A DNA stretch of 64,000 nt from Adiantum capillus-veneris (taxonomy: Eukaryota > Streptophyta > Polypodiopsida > Polypodiales > Pteridaceae). The translations under genes and the position numbers were made by a program. Each line of letters begins with the position of its first letter. Within the stretch, counting starts at the first letter, position 1. Below, one piece after another: positions 12,190 through 22,440 of the stretch. The notes beneath the pieces were generated by a model. That model made no database searches, was not told where the DNA came from, and was given only the letters and a program-made list of their open reading frames with translations. The stretch is from the NCBI GenBank assembly GCA_014529385.2, contig CM043966.1, positions 85,900,087 to 85,964,086 of the forward strand, written 5' to 3'.

Positions 12190-12690
12190 TGTTAATTATG
12201 GAGCTTGATTCACCCCTTGTAATTTTTAGTCATCAAAACACACATTTTTAAGGCCCCTGTTATGAGGAGGTGCGTGAGAAAAAATCACTCGCCAAAAAAC
12301 CAAAAATTCTAACGAGAATATTATGATCGGACGATGACCAAAAAGTAATCAAAAAACGGCCGATCGGTGGCTGGTGGTCAATGGCTGGTAGCTAGAAGTC
12401 TATGGCCGATGATCGAATTCAATGGCTGATGGCCGACACTCAACTGCAAGTGGCCGAGTTTCAGACATACTTGTCTATCTAAGGACGACCACACATAGGC
12501 ACAGGGGGAGTTCTACTTGAACTTTTCTACACAAGGACGCATACACACAGCCATCTCTCATGAGAGAGGGCATCTCATTTTGGCCTATAAAAGGAGGCCT
12601 CTTCTGCACACAAACATGATTAAAAGTGGTGAAGTGATAAAGTGTGTGTATGGTGGTGAAAAAGAATGGATCAAGGTAGGAGAAGTAATT
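12190..12690 (+). repeat. 3' LTR of the decayed Copia, first part
   Basis: Starts with TG directly after a polypurine tract. It contains the TATA-bearing segment (CCTATAAAAGGAGGCC, about 12584-12600) that matches the 5' LTR. Similarity to the 5' LTR is lost near 12680-12690. Confidence 0.75.
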
Positions 12691-13887
12691 TCCAAGGCTA
12701 TATGTTCTATTTCCAAGGCTATATGCCGATCACCAACTTGTACAACTGCTTCTTCAAATTTTATCCAGTTATCTGTATACATACCCATAAGCTCTTGTAT
12801 TTGATCACATAATTTTGGATCTACCAACTAGTCAAACTCCTTGATCATATGCTTAGTTGGAATACCCATAAGATCCATCTCTGACCTGTAGCATGCAAGA
12901 TATCCATCACTATCATAACCGCCGAATGTACCTCTTTCAGCATAAACCTTATCCAATGCTTCTTCCACCGCTTCATCCACTTTTGCTTGCTTTATCTCAG
13001 CTTCATAAGTAACCTATGACTGTTGCTGCTGCTGCTGCTGCAAGAAAGCATCAAATAGTTGCATCATCTGCTGCATCATCTCCACTTGAGACGTTGTCAG
13101 CATCCTCTCTGCCAAAATTTTCCAACCCTAGCTTGCTTCGCGTCGGGTTCACCAAAGATGTCGGGGAAAAATATATTTACGAGTTGAGGCGGGTCAGCAT
13201 CGGGCTGCTCGCTATGGGAAATGATGAGAGAAAGATGCACATCTCAAAGAATATAGCACAAAAGAACACCTTGTACACCTTGAACTGAAATACTTAAATG
13301 AACTAAAATCTGAATACAAAAAAAAACTTGATCACAATAGGCAACAAGTTCTCTTGAACCTGCCGCCGAGACTTTGAACGGAAGTGCAAATGCCAAATCT
13401 GTGTGGCCTCAATGCCCTTCCCTTGCTCTTCCCGACCACCTTCAAGAGCACTAACTTCACCGTCACTTGCTTTGGTCTTCGTTAAATTCAAGCAAACCTT
13501 TCAAAACTGCTAAAAAAAGTGAGTCTCCAACGTCATAACTTCGCCAAGGTATTCCCTTCTTCTTTTCATTTTGCAGTAACTCGCTCTCTACTTCATCGAC
13601 CTTAGGAAATCAACCTTAGGAACCTCGAGCAAAAGAAATAAATAAATCATGCACACTTGTCTCTAAAGACGCCACCTTGCCCTTACAGCACCCTCCTTGC
13701 AACTGCTCGTAGCCTCAAAGCCCGTTCCCTTGCTCCTCCCAGTGTCGACCGCCGCTCATCGGCTTCACAACAACCGGCTAGGCTCCTTGAACTAATTCTG
13801 TTAAAGCCCTCGTCAAATTAAGCTTTCTCGACGGGTCGCCCTCAAATAGTGCGTGCTACTGCTCGGCCTTGCTTTGTTACTCTACTC
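12691..13887 (-). mobile_element. Insertion splitting the Copia 3' LTR, with gag-like coding remnant
   Basis: About 1.2 kb of foreign sequence separates two LTR halves that are contiguous in the 5' LTR. On the minus strand at about 12690-13060 one frame reads a glutamine run (CAG repeats), then EAIKQAK-like helical sequence, YDSDGYLACYRSEMDLMG and LCDQIQELMGMYTDNW, with two in-frame stops. The composition suggests an N-terminal retroelement gag, but the family is not certain. No clear target-site duplication was found. Confidence 0.55.
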
Positions 13888-14102
13888 GTCAGCTAGTTGC
13901 TAATACCTTTGTAATTACTTCAATATTGAAGTGCAAAGCCATTAAGTGGCTGCTTTCTCGTGGACGTAGCCCACACTTGGGTGAACCACGTATATCGTGT
14001 GCTCTCTCTCTCTCTTCTCTATTATCTCTGTTGTGTGTTAAAATTATCTCTCTTTATTCAATAAACCATTCTAATCTCTACTTAGCTACGCCTTAATTTC
14101 TA
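13888..14102 (+). repeat. 3' LTR of the decayed Copia, second part
   Basis: Aligns with 9535-9740 of the 5' LTR: it shares GAACCACGTATATCGTG, a CT tract and CTCTACTTAGCTAC. It ends where the 5' LTR meets its primer site. Confidence 0.75.
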
Positions 14103-15055
14103 AAAAAATGCAAGGCATACACTCAAGCATGCACCAAGGCATACACTCCCATTATAACTGAAATACTTGTCACTGTCAAAGATGCTCGCAAAATTTGTTG
14201 TTTCCAAAGAGCCTATGTTTGGCCATATGCATCTAAAACTGGATCTATAAAATGTCTCTAAGAAGCCATCAATGGCTATGCATGAGCAATCACAGAAAAG
14301 GAACTTCTGAAACCACAAAGAACATACATCATGGCTAAGAACGCATGTGGCAATCCAAAACTACTCTCAAAATGCTTAGAGAGAACACTATCCTTGTGTA
14401 TACAACAACTAGCTGTCTCTGAAAACTAAAGTCCACTTGTAAAGTCGTCGCAAAAATCTATGCCTCGACTTGAAATGGAGACCTCAGTCGAAACTCCAAC
14501 GCTAACACTATCTGTGACGTCAATGTAGAAAACCCTGTCCCTGAGCATTGTGCTTGGGAAATAGTCTCTTGAGAGATTCTGTGAGAGAAAAAGGTACACT
14601 CCCACTACAAGACTACACCATGGTATCCCTAACCACACCCTCGCACTCCCTTGCCGATGTCAAAGCGTGTGTATGTATATCAAAATAGAGTATATGGGTG
14701 TTGATAGAAAGAATACTTGCAAGTGTGATGTTGATGTCGTATGATGATTGTCAAAGGTAGATAGGCAATGGCAAGGACACGAGGGAATTAGAAGATCCAT
14801 GGGATGGAAGGAGATCGATTGTGATCAATGTTGAGCCAAGAAGTATCGAGAGCCGAATCCGATGCCGAAAACATCGGTTGAAAAGTACTTTCTAATGTGC
14901 TATTCAAATGGAGTTTTTGAGAGCATAATTTTTTTTGAAAGGGAGGTAAAACACCAAGACATCTAATGAAAATACTTCTGACACGGCGAAGTAGCTGCAA
15001 CAGCGATCGGAATCGAAATCCAACCTAAAACTATGTGCACACGGACGCAAGTTTC

Positions 15056-15098
<43 letters not shown>

Positions 15099-15164
15099 AC
15101 ACACACACACACACACCCACACACACACACATGCTTTAAGAACCCCACAAGACCTCTAAGCTGA
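14103..15164. other. No recognisable gene; CT/AC microsatellite
   Basis: If the primer site at 15165-15176 is real, this is leader of a minus-strand LTR element. No coding motif was seen. A compound (CT)n(AC)n microsatellite occupies about 15059-15131, and the apparent reading frame across it is low-complexity. Confidence 0.45.
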
Positions 15165-15176
15165 GCTCTAATACCA
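15165..15176 (-). other. Primer-binding site, initiator tRNA-Met type
   Basis: The minus strand reads TGGTATTAGAGC, one mismatch from TGGTATCAGAGC. An LTR edge follows at 15179 (plus-strand TGCAGAGTGCG). A minus-strand TATA-like box (TATAAAC) lies near 15380, supporting an LTR at 15179 onward. No partner LTR was found. Confidence 0.6.
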
Positions 15177-15559
15177 CTTGCAGAGTGCGTGGTGCGTGCA
15201 AAGTGAGAGGGAGAAGACGCGTAGACACACAAAGTGGGTGGAGCACAGAGTGAGGATAACGATCTCAAGCTTGTTATTCTTTTGTATGTGTAAAGAATAA
15301 GAGGGCTAATGATGGGTTAGTAATGGGTGTCTGGTCAGTTGGTTTGAGCCCCAATAGGAAGGGTATGCTCCCTATAGTTTATAAAATGTGGTGAGAATAG
15401 TGACAACCATACATATGCATGGTTTTTCCCAATTTTTTGGGGCACAAGCATCACATGCACTTAATGCATTTCTCGCAATATTTTGAGAACCATGATTGCA
15501 AATTTTTATTATTATCAATGTTTGCTAGCTCCCAATTCCTCCAATCTTAAGAGGTTCAC

Positions 15560-16685
15560 ACAATCAATGAACTCTATACAAGAGCTTGGGATCAACCTAC
15601 AACACAAAGTCCATGTATACTACCACCCTTCCATTGGAAACTAGCTCAATGATGTTTAACAAGTGCTTCCTTACATATTTCCAGGCCGATGATGTGGAAA
15701 CCTATTTACTAAAATACACTCTATTATCGACAAGCCAATCAAAGTATACTAGTTTTGAAGGGTTCCTTTAGTTTTTTAGTTTTAAGAAGAAGGTCTTGCT
15801 TGACCAGATATTCAAATATGCTATTAAAGGCCTAACTAGCATACATTTTGAAGGGCTAGACAGTACAAATCAGTAGACCTATGGAGGTCTATAGGTTTGC
15901 AGGCTGCTAGACAACATGAATCAGTAGCCCCATGGAGGTTTATGGATTGCTGCTCCGAGAATTTCGAAGGTGAGTTCACTATCATTGAGTTTGGAGGTGG
16001 TTTCACCACCCTCCAAAGAATCCTCTCGCCTTCAACACCATTTGTAGTTGATTAAAGCCCTTCTTCAATACAACTTCAAAAAAGAAACTTCCCGTCAAAT
16101 AGAGGCTGTCGCAACATATAGCACAGAAGATTTCATGGGCTGTGTGTTAATTAGGGCCCCATAAATAAGCCTCCTCTCTAAGTGACACGGGCATAGTGAG
16201 AGGGGAAGGGCTGGGGTCCTTTTGAGTGCCACATGAGAAATTAAAGTAGTAGATTTGGTGCCACGAATCTAAACAATGCCACATTGAATTTTTGAATTTA
16301 CATCATCAAGCCGATTCCCATATGGTGAGCATTGCTCGAAGTTACTTTTTCGTCTGAACGTACAGATATGCCCCAAATTTATACAAGAGCATCGGAGCCC
16401 TTGTGCTCCCAACCGTCTATCCACTCCCAACCTGCCCATGTGACTTAGGCACCTGTCATACTAGGGCAGGCAAGAGGCAAACATTCCGAGTTGGCAAGTA
16501 GTTATTAGCTAAAAGAAAAGGTGAAGTTGGCCTTGCACATTGTTTAGATGGGTGGGCATGCACCCCGACCAAGTTTCCAAGTTGGGTGTCCATCTCCAAA
16601 AAGCGTCGTGAAAAGCTTTAAGATGGGTTTTGAGCGTGTTGGTTTGCAATGTGAGATGTGGATAACCATCCACTTGGTCTATTTC
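15560..16685. other. No recognisable gene
   Basis: Nothing coding is recognised. A short tandem duplication with period about 50 starts near 15855 and 15905 (GCTAGACA ... CAGTAG ... ATGGAGGT in both). The bases ATTTC at 16681-16685 are the left target-site duplication of the Copia that follows. Confidence 0.45.
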
Positions 16686-16878
16686 TGAAGGAGTACGAGC
16701 GGAAGTGCGACGCGAGAGAGAGTGCGAGAAGAAGAGCACGACGATATGGTGAACTCGCTCTACTGTAATGTGTAGAGCATAGTGAGTTCTTATTAGGTTT
16801 TTTACAAAAGAATATGTGTACATACCTGGCGGCCCTCCCACTTACCTGGGCGACCACATTGGGCTTTATACCCCAACA
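16686..16878 (-). repeat. 3' LTR of the near-intact Copia
   Basis: 193 bp, TG...CA ends. On the minus strand it begins TGTTGGGGTATAAAGCC, so a TATA-like box lies only about eight bases from the LTR start. Confidence 0.95.
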
Positions 16879-16967
16879 ACCTCCCACTTAAAGTCCAATG
16901 TGGTACTTTAAGTGTGAGAGAAGCTACTATACAAGCTAATATACAAGAGATGTAGAGAAGTGATGTA

Positions 16968-19900
16968 CTACCCTACACCTAACTGCTTGCGAAAATGCGT
17001 AAAGCTCTCTGAGGGAAGTCCTTTTGTAAGTAGATCAGCAGGATTTTCTGTGGTGTGAACTTTGACAAGCTGAAGTTGCTTATCCTCGAGCATTTCCCTG
17101 ATGAAATGATACTTCACATCCACATGCTTTGTCTTTGAGTGATAAACTGGATTGCGAGCCAATTGTATAGCACTTTGACTATCACAATATAACACAGGCA
17201 TCTCTTCTTTGATTCCCAAATCTGTTACTAGTCGATTAAGCCAAATTGATTCTTTGCATGCCTCTGATGCTGCAACATATTCAGCCTCTGTAGTAGACTG
17301 AGTAACACAATCTTGTAATCTAGAACGCCATGATACTGCTCCACCAGCCAATGTAAAGACATACCCTGACGTAGACCTTCGGTTGTCTAAGTCACCTGCA
17401 TAATTTGAGTCTGTAAAACCCTTTACACTTAGCTCCTGACTCCCATAGCATATACGCATACTCTTTGTAGCTTTCAGGTATCTCAATATTCCTTTCACTG
17501 CCTCCCAATGTTTCTTGCCTGGGTTTGACATGTATCGACTTACTACTCCCACTGCAAATGCAATGTCTGGGCGAGTAGCAATCATTGCATACATCAAACT
17601 ACCCACTGCAGACGCATATGGAATCTTATCCATTTCAGCCTGTTCTTCCTTAGACACAGGACAATCTTGTTTGCTAAGTTTCACATATGGTGGCAATGGA
17701 ACACTCAATGCCTTTCCCTTCTCCATATTGAAACGTTGCAAAACCTTGTCAATATACTCTGTTTGAGATAACCAAATCAACTTCTTTGATCTGTCTCTCT
17801 CAATGCGCATACCAAGTATATGCCTTGCCTCACCCATGTCTTTCATGTCAAACGATTTTGCCATCTTTGACTTCAAAGCTGAAATTTCTTCCAAGTGCTT
17901 GCCAGCAATCAACATGTCATCCACATACAAAATAAGGATCAGCCAACTGCCATCCTTAGCCTTCTTTGTATATAGACAGTGATCGAACTCACTACGTTTG
18001 TAGCCTTGAGAAAGCATAAACTTGTGGAATTTATGGTACCATGCCCTCGGTGATTGTTTTAAGCCATAAAGACTCTTTAACAACTGGCATACCCAATCTT
18101 CCTTGCCTTTCTCAACAAACCCTTGCATGTAAATTTCCACATCTAAATCACCATGCAAGAACGCTGTCTTGACAGCCATTTGGTGCAACACCAAATCTAA
18201 TATGGCAACCAATGCAAGAAAGCATCTCAATGTAGTCATCTTGACCACCGGAGAGAAGACTTCATCAAAGTCAATGCCTTGTTCTTGCTTAAAGCCCTTG
18301 GCAACAAGCCTTGCTTTGTACTTTGGCTGACTATCATGAGTGGTGATCTTATACCTGTAAACCCATTTACAGGGTAGAGCCTTTTTGCCCCGTGGTAATT
18401 TAACTAGCTTCCATGTCTGGTTTTTATGTAGAGCTGTCATCTCTGACTGCATGGCCAATTGCCAATTCCCGGACTCCTTCATTTGCACTACTTCCTTGTA
18501 ACATGAAGGCTCATTGCAATCAGTCAACATGACATAGTTCATAGATGGAACAAACCTATTAGGAGGTTGCGTGACACGTCCAGATCTACGCACAATAGGT
18601 GGCTCAGGCTCAGCCACAACTTGTGGTTCCACTCTATCCTGTCCTTGCTCCTCTTGAGCCCTGACATTATGTCTTGCACGTGCAGGTCCATCTTCTTGGA
18701 AGACAACTCTTCTAATCTCCTCAACCCTCTCTGGTTTAGAATGATATTTGGATTCATTAAAGTGAACATCATTGGTGGGGACAACCTTTCTGAATTCGGG
18801 ATCCCAAAGTCTGTACCCCATCTCACCAGAATTACCATAGCCTAGAAAGATGCACTTTCTACTCTTTGGCTCAAGTTTGTTCCTAAATTCCTTTGGAACG
18901 TGAGTATATGCCTCACAGCCAAAGACTCTGAGATGCTTGTATGAGGGCATTTTGCCTGACCATACCATCTCTGGCATTGAATCCTTCTGCAAAACCTTGC
19001 TAGGAGATCTATTTACAAGATGAACAGCTGTTGATACAGCTTCAGCCCAAAACCCATTTGGCAGCTGTGCATTAGACAACATACTTTTGACCTTCTCTTG
19101 TATGGTCCTATTCATCCTCTCAGCAACACCATTTTGAGGAGGATTGTAAGGAGCAGTAAGTTCACGTTTTATACCTTTTGACTCACAAAAATCTTGAAAG
19201 GCCTTTGAAACATACTCTCCACCATTGTCAGTGCGTAAGCATTTAAGCTTCTTGCCACTCTGATTCTCCACAAGTGTCACAAACGTTTTGAAAACACTAA
19301 ACGCTTCATCCTTGTGCTTGAGAAAGTAAACCCATACTTTCCTCGAGTAATCATCTATAAATGTCATAAAGTAAGAAGCTCCCCCTAGAGATAGGCTAGG
19401 CATAGGTCCACACAAATCACTATGAACAAGTGCCAACTGTGTATCTCTTCTACTGCTTCTATGCTTATGTGGCTGCTGTGTTTGCTTACCATACAGACAA
19501 TGTTCACAGAATTCAAAATCATTAAATGAAAAGCCAGGCAAATAACTAGAACGAGACAAGATTTCCATTCCCTTCTTGGACATATGTCCTAACCGGCAAT
19601 GCCACAAAGAAACGTTCGGCTGCTCGGTTACATTGATTACATTTTTAGAGACATTTGATACATAAATCATGTAAAGTCCTCCAGACTTTACTCCATGTGC
19701 TACTGTCATAGAACCCTTGGATATCTTCCACATGTTCTGTCCAAAAGTGGTGACGTAGCCAGCATCATCAAGTAAACCTGTGCTGATCAAGCTCTTTGTA
19801 ATTGCGGGAACATGTCTCACATTCTTCAGCGTGAAAGAAGAGCCATTCTGAAACTTCAATTGAACATCTCCAACACCTAAGATCTCACATGTCTGCCCAT

Positions 19901-20360
19901 TGCATAGCCGAACATGATCTTTAGTGGTCACATAAGAGGTAAACCACTCCTTGTTTGGAGACACATGAAGTGATGCCCCTGAGTCTATAATCCAGTCACT
20001 CAGTGCATTTCCATCAGATGCTGTAAGAAGAGTTGAGTCCATTGTATTCTTCAAGAAGTAGATGTCTCCTGACACTAGACTGTCATCCTCTGCAACAATG
20101 TTTGTCACATTTATTTCTTGAATCTTCACTGAGGACTTGTTCTTCTCACCATGGTCTTCAGCTTTCTCTTTGCCTTTTTCTGCTTTCCATTCTCTGCAGT
20201 CTCTTTTCATGTGACCCTTCTTGCCACAATGGTAGCATTCTATGTCACTCTTGCCTTTAGCACTGCGGGACTTGCTACGAGACTGATTCCTCTTTCCACC
20301 TTTGTACTTTTCTTTGGTCCTTCCCCTGACAACTAAAGCTGTTCCTTTGCCTTTGTCCAT
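16968..20360 (-). CDS. Copia pol polyprotein (zinc knuckle, protease, integrase, reverse transcriptase, RNase H)
   Basis: 1130 codons, uninterrupted, starting at an ATG. Order: CCHC zinc knuckle CYHCGKKGHMKRDC (residues 42-55); protease with DSGAS (126-130); integrase with its HHCC region (CRLGHMSKKG ... CEHCLYGKQ) and D-D-E motifs (HSDLCGP, LRTDNGGEY, NGVAERMNR); reverse transcriptase with YVDDML; RNase H with TEAEYVAASEA and DSQSAIQLA; then the usual tail ENPADLLTKGLP. All key residues are present, and the protease-integrase-RT order is that of Copia. It is in the same frame as the upstream gag, separated by one stop and a few codons. Given the short LTRs and the initiator-Met primer site, a Tork/TNT1-like lineage is possible but not proven. 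Confidence 0.95.
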   Translation of the reverse strand: MDKGKGTALVVRGRTKEKYKGGKRNQSRSKSRSAKGKSDIECYHCGKKGHMKRDCREWKAEKGKEKAEDHGEKNKSSVKIQEINVTNIVAEDDSLVSGDIYFLKNTMDSTLLTASDGNALSDWIIDSGASLHVSPNKEWFTSYVTTKDHVRLCNGQTCEILGVGDVQLKFQNGSSFTLKNVRHVPAITKSLISTGLLDDAGYVTTFGQNMWKISKGSMTVAHGVKSGGLYMIYVSNVSKNVINVTEQPNVSLWHCRLGHMSKKGMEILSRSSYLPGFSFNDFEFCEHCLYGKQTQQPHKHRSSRRDTQLALVHSDLCGPMPSLSLGGASYFMTFIDDYSRKVWVYFLKHKDEAFSVFKTFVTLVENQSGKKLKCLRTDNGGEYVSKAFQDFCESKGIKRELTAPYNPPQNGVAERMNRTIQEKVKSMLSNAQLPNGFWAEAVSTAVHLVNRSPSKVLQKDSMPEMVWSGKMPSYKHLRVFGCEAYTHVPKEFRNKLEPKSRKCIFLGYGNSGEMGYRLWDPEFRKVVPTNDVHFNESKYHSKPERVEEIRRVVFQEDGPARARHNVRAQEEQGQDRVEPQVVAEPEPPIVRRSGRVTQPPNRFVPSMNYVMLTDCNEPSCYKEVVQMKESGNWQLAMQSEMTALHKNQTWKLVKLPRGKKALPCKWVYRYKITTHDSQPKYKARLVAKGFKQEQGIDFDEVFSPVVKMTTLRCFLALVAILDLVLHQMAVKTAFLHGDLDVEIYMQGFVEKGKEDWVCQLLKSLYGLKQSPRAWYHKFHKFMLSQGYKRSEFDHCLYTKKAKDGSWLILILYVDDMLIAGKHLEEISALKSKMAKSFDMKDMGEARHILGMRIERDRSKKLIWLSQTEYIDKVLQRFNMEKGKALSVPLPPYVKLSKQDCPVSKEEQAEMDKIPYASAVGSLMYAMIATRPDIAFAVGVVSRYMSNPGKKHWEAVKGILRYLKATKSMRICYGSQELSVKGFTDSNYAGDLDNRRSTSGYVFTLAGGAVSWRSRLQDCVTQSTTEAEYVAASEACKESIWLNRLVTDLGIKEEMPVLYCDSQSAIQLARNPVYHSKTKHVDVKYHFIREMLEDKQLQLVKVHTTENPADLLTKGLPSESFTHFRKQLGVG

Positions 20361-20375
20361 TGTCTTTCTATTGGT

Positions 20376-20939
20376 TTATTCAGTAAGCAGACTTCCTTCT
20401 ACACCTGCTATGTTCAAACCATCTGGAGGTGCAAAATTACTCAAAGTTGTGCGAAAAGTGTCCCAAATTTCTGGCAATGTGATCAACAGGAACATAGCTC
20501 TAACAAGTTCATCAAACTTGACACCTTGAGCTGACAACTGACTATAGATTGTGTTGAATTCATTCAGATGATTGGACATAGGTGTCCCTTCTTTCATCTT
20601 CAAGTCAACAAGCTTCTTAAGCCAGTATACCTGTGAAGCTGCGCTCTGCTTCTCATAAAGATCACTCAGCTTTAACCATGCTTGATAAGCCGACATCTCG
20701 TTTGCTACATTGAAGTAAACGCTTTCTGCCAAAGTCAGCATAATGGTAGAAAGTGCCAATTCATCCATTTCTCTCCATTCATCTTCGTCCATATCTTCTG
20801 GTTTTATCCCCTTGAGCTTTATAGGTTTTATCTGCTTCTTTTGTACCAACACGTGCCAAATCTGCTGCTTCCACAATGGGAAATTGGTTCCATCCAGCTT
20901 CTTGATATTGTAAAGAGCAGTGTCCTGTGATCCAGCCAT
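20376..20939 (-). CDS. Copia gag
   Basis: 187 codons from an ATG. It opens with the N-terminal gag motif LDGTNFPLWKQQI (DUF4219-like) and continues into a UBN2-type gag core (AWLKLSDLYEKQSAASQVYWLKKL, in part). It would form the virus-like particle shell that packages element RNA. The frame ends in TAA (20376-20378) after GSLLTE, and the same frame reopens at once into pol, whose zinc knuckle normally belongs to gag. The stop is therefore either an inactivating mutation or a read-through point that sets the gag:pol ratio. Confidence 0.9.
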   Translation of the reverse strand: MAGSQDTALYNIKKLDGTNFPLWKQQIWHVLVQKKQIKPIKLKGIKPEDMDEDEWREMDELALSTIMLTLAESVYFNVANEMSAYQAWLKLSDLYEKQSAASQVYWLKKLVDLKMKEGTPMSNHLNEFNTIYSQLSAQGVKFDELVRAMFLLITLPEIWDTFRTTLSNFAPPDGLNIAGVEGSLLTE

Positions 20940-22020
20940 AGCTACGCTTCACAGTAGTTTACTTTCCTGGGAAAAATTCGGCAGAATTTCCCCTGTAAAC
21001 TGACCTCTGAACCAATATCAACCTGTCAAATGAACCAAGAAAGCTTCAGATTCTGCATAAATTTCGGCAGTCTCCTTTGTAAAATGGCTCTGGTGTACTC
21101 AAAAACAGACCAAAAAACAGCTCAAAAACACTGTCTCTCTGACACTGTAAGCTGTGGGTAAACCTGTTCTGCACTTGTACTATCTCTGACTGTCCTGTCA
21201 CTATCCTGTAAGCATAGACTGCGACAATGCCTCAACGGCAGTAAAGCAAAGATGCAATCCCAACTGTCTAACTCACAGTCAATACATCCTAGCTACCTAT
21301 CTAAGGGTGCTCGAGGGATCGCTCCAAGACCTGTATCACCGAAAGGATCTCAACATTCGAGAATCCCCCAGCTCAATAAAACCTCACTCGACCCTCAACA
21401 AAGGCTGCAGTAAATTTGACAGTACATAGACTTCCCACAAAGTCATACATCCACAAATTTCCCACTGTATGCTGTAACCGCTGCGGCGGTTGTTTGCTGC
21501 GTGACTCACAGCCAGCAAACCCTCAACAGACATACATCATCTCTGACAATACATCCCATGTGGAAGTACCTGCAATGTCAGGATGAAATCTAGAATATCA
21601 AGCAACAAACACAAGCTACCTGATGAACTAGTGGATGTCGCCTACAGTCTATGTGTAGATGCGCCCGTGTCGTATGTGACACGCCTCCAAGAACTGTGAG
21701 CTGTCCTTCGATGTGTAGACAGCCACAAATCAACACTCTGGGAATGTCGATATCCTCAGTACCTGCAGTCGTAGGCCGAAAACCCCAAATTTGCAGAGTC
21801 TGATCTGCACCCGTCGAGACCACGTAGTCGAAAATGGCCTGCGCAGACCTTTATCGAAGCCGAACGGTGGCCGAGATGACCTCAGAATGAAATTCTGAGA
21901 ACACCAAGGCCTTCGGGCTGTCCCACAGGACTTGGGGCCGTGTCTTCGTCTGTCGAATTTCACTCCAATCTGAGTTGGTGACTCTAGCCTCCTGTAGTGC
22001 TGCCCCGAGCCTCGATCTGA
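20940..22020 (-). other. Untranslated leader of the near-intact Copia
   Basis: About 1.1 kb between primer site and gag ATG, without a conserved reading frame. It would hold packaging signals. This length is long for a Copia with 191-bp LTRs. Confidence 0.8.
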
Positions 22021-22032
22021 GCTCTGATACCA
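22021..22032 (-). other. Primer-binding site, initiator tRNA-Met (perfect)
   Basis: The minus strand reads TGGTATCAGAGC, an exact match to the site complementary to plant initiator tRNA-Met. It lies two bases inside the 5' LTR. Confidence 0.95.
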
Positions 22033-22034
22033 GT

Positions 22035-22225
22035 TGAACGAGTACGAGCGGAAGTGCGACGCGAGAGAGTGCGAGAAGAAGAGCACGACGATATGGTGAA
22101 CTCGCTCTACTGTAATGTGTAGAGCATAGTGAGTTCTTATTAGGTTTTTTACAAAAGAATATGTGTACATACCTGGCGGCCCGCCCACTTACCTGGACGA
22201 CCACATTGGGCTTTATACCCCAACA
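22035..22225 (-). repeat. 5' LTR of the near-intact Copia
   Basis: 191 bp, TG...CA ends, nearly identical to the 3' LTR. It carries the same TATA-like box at its start. Confidence 0.95.
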
Positions 22226-22440
22226 ATTTCCACTTGTTATGGCGAGGAGAGCATCGTTCAAAAAAATCGTAGTGTGACAAGATTGCTAGTTGGTGAGACA
22301 GAAAAGGAGGGAGGCGTGGGTGCACCAAGGTGACATGGGCCGTAGAGAGGAGGGCAATGAACAAGCTGATTTAAGGCATTTTTTTTTGACAAATCACACA
22401 ACTCCCCTGCGGGGTGACAAAGTACGTCAGTGAGACTGGG

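Larger units (their letters stand above)
9179..14102 (+). mobile_element. Decayed Ty1/Copia retrotransposon
   Basis: The element has a truncated 5' LTR (9179-9744), a primer site (9747-9758), a broken gag-pol, a polypurine tract (AAGTGGGAGAT, ending at 12189) and a 3' LTR starting TGTTAATT at 12190. The 3' LTR is interrupted and resumes at about 13888-14102. The LTR copies align over the segment with the TATA box and GGCCTATAAAAG, and again over the part with GAACCACGTATATCGTG. Most of integrase and the first half of reverse transcriptase are deleted. It is old, judging from its many stops. Confidence 0.85.
16686..22225 (-). mobile_element. Near-intact Ty1/Copia retrotransposon
   Basis: A complete element: LTRs at 16686-16878 and 22035-22225, a 5-bp target-site duplication (ATTTC at 16681-16685 and 22226-22230), an initiator tRNA-Met primer site, a polypurine tract (AAGTGGGAGGT on the minus strand, just above 16878), a ~1.1-kb leader (20940-22020), gag, and pol. 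The two LTRs differ by three substitutions and one 2-bp indel, so the insertion is recent. The only obvious defect is one in-frame stop between gag and pol. Confidence 0.97.

Noticed and set aside
13016-13288. Plus-strand frame with alanine run (GCT repeats)
   Set aside because: The same trinucleotide run reads as glutamine on the minus strand within gag-like text; the plus-strand frame has no homology.
15059-15268. Open frame across the CT/AC microsatellite (minus strand)
   Set aside because: Low-complexity arginine/glutamate and cysteine/valine runs encoded by the microsatellite; no start context or homology.
16509-16887. Overlapping minus-strand open frames in the Copia 3' LTR, repeated near 21730-22261
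   Set aside because: They occur because the LTR is duplicated; no conserved protein motif and they end in unrelated flanks.
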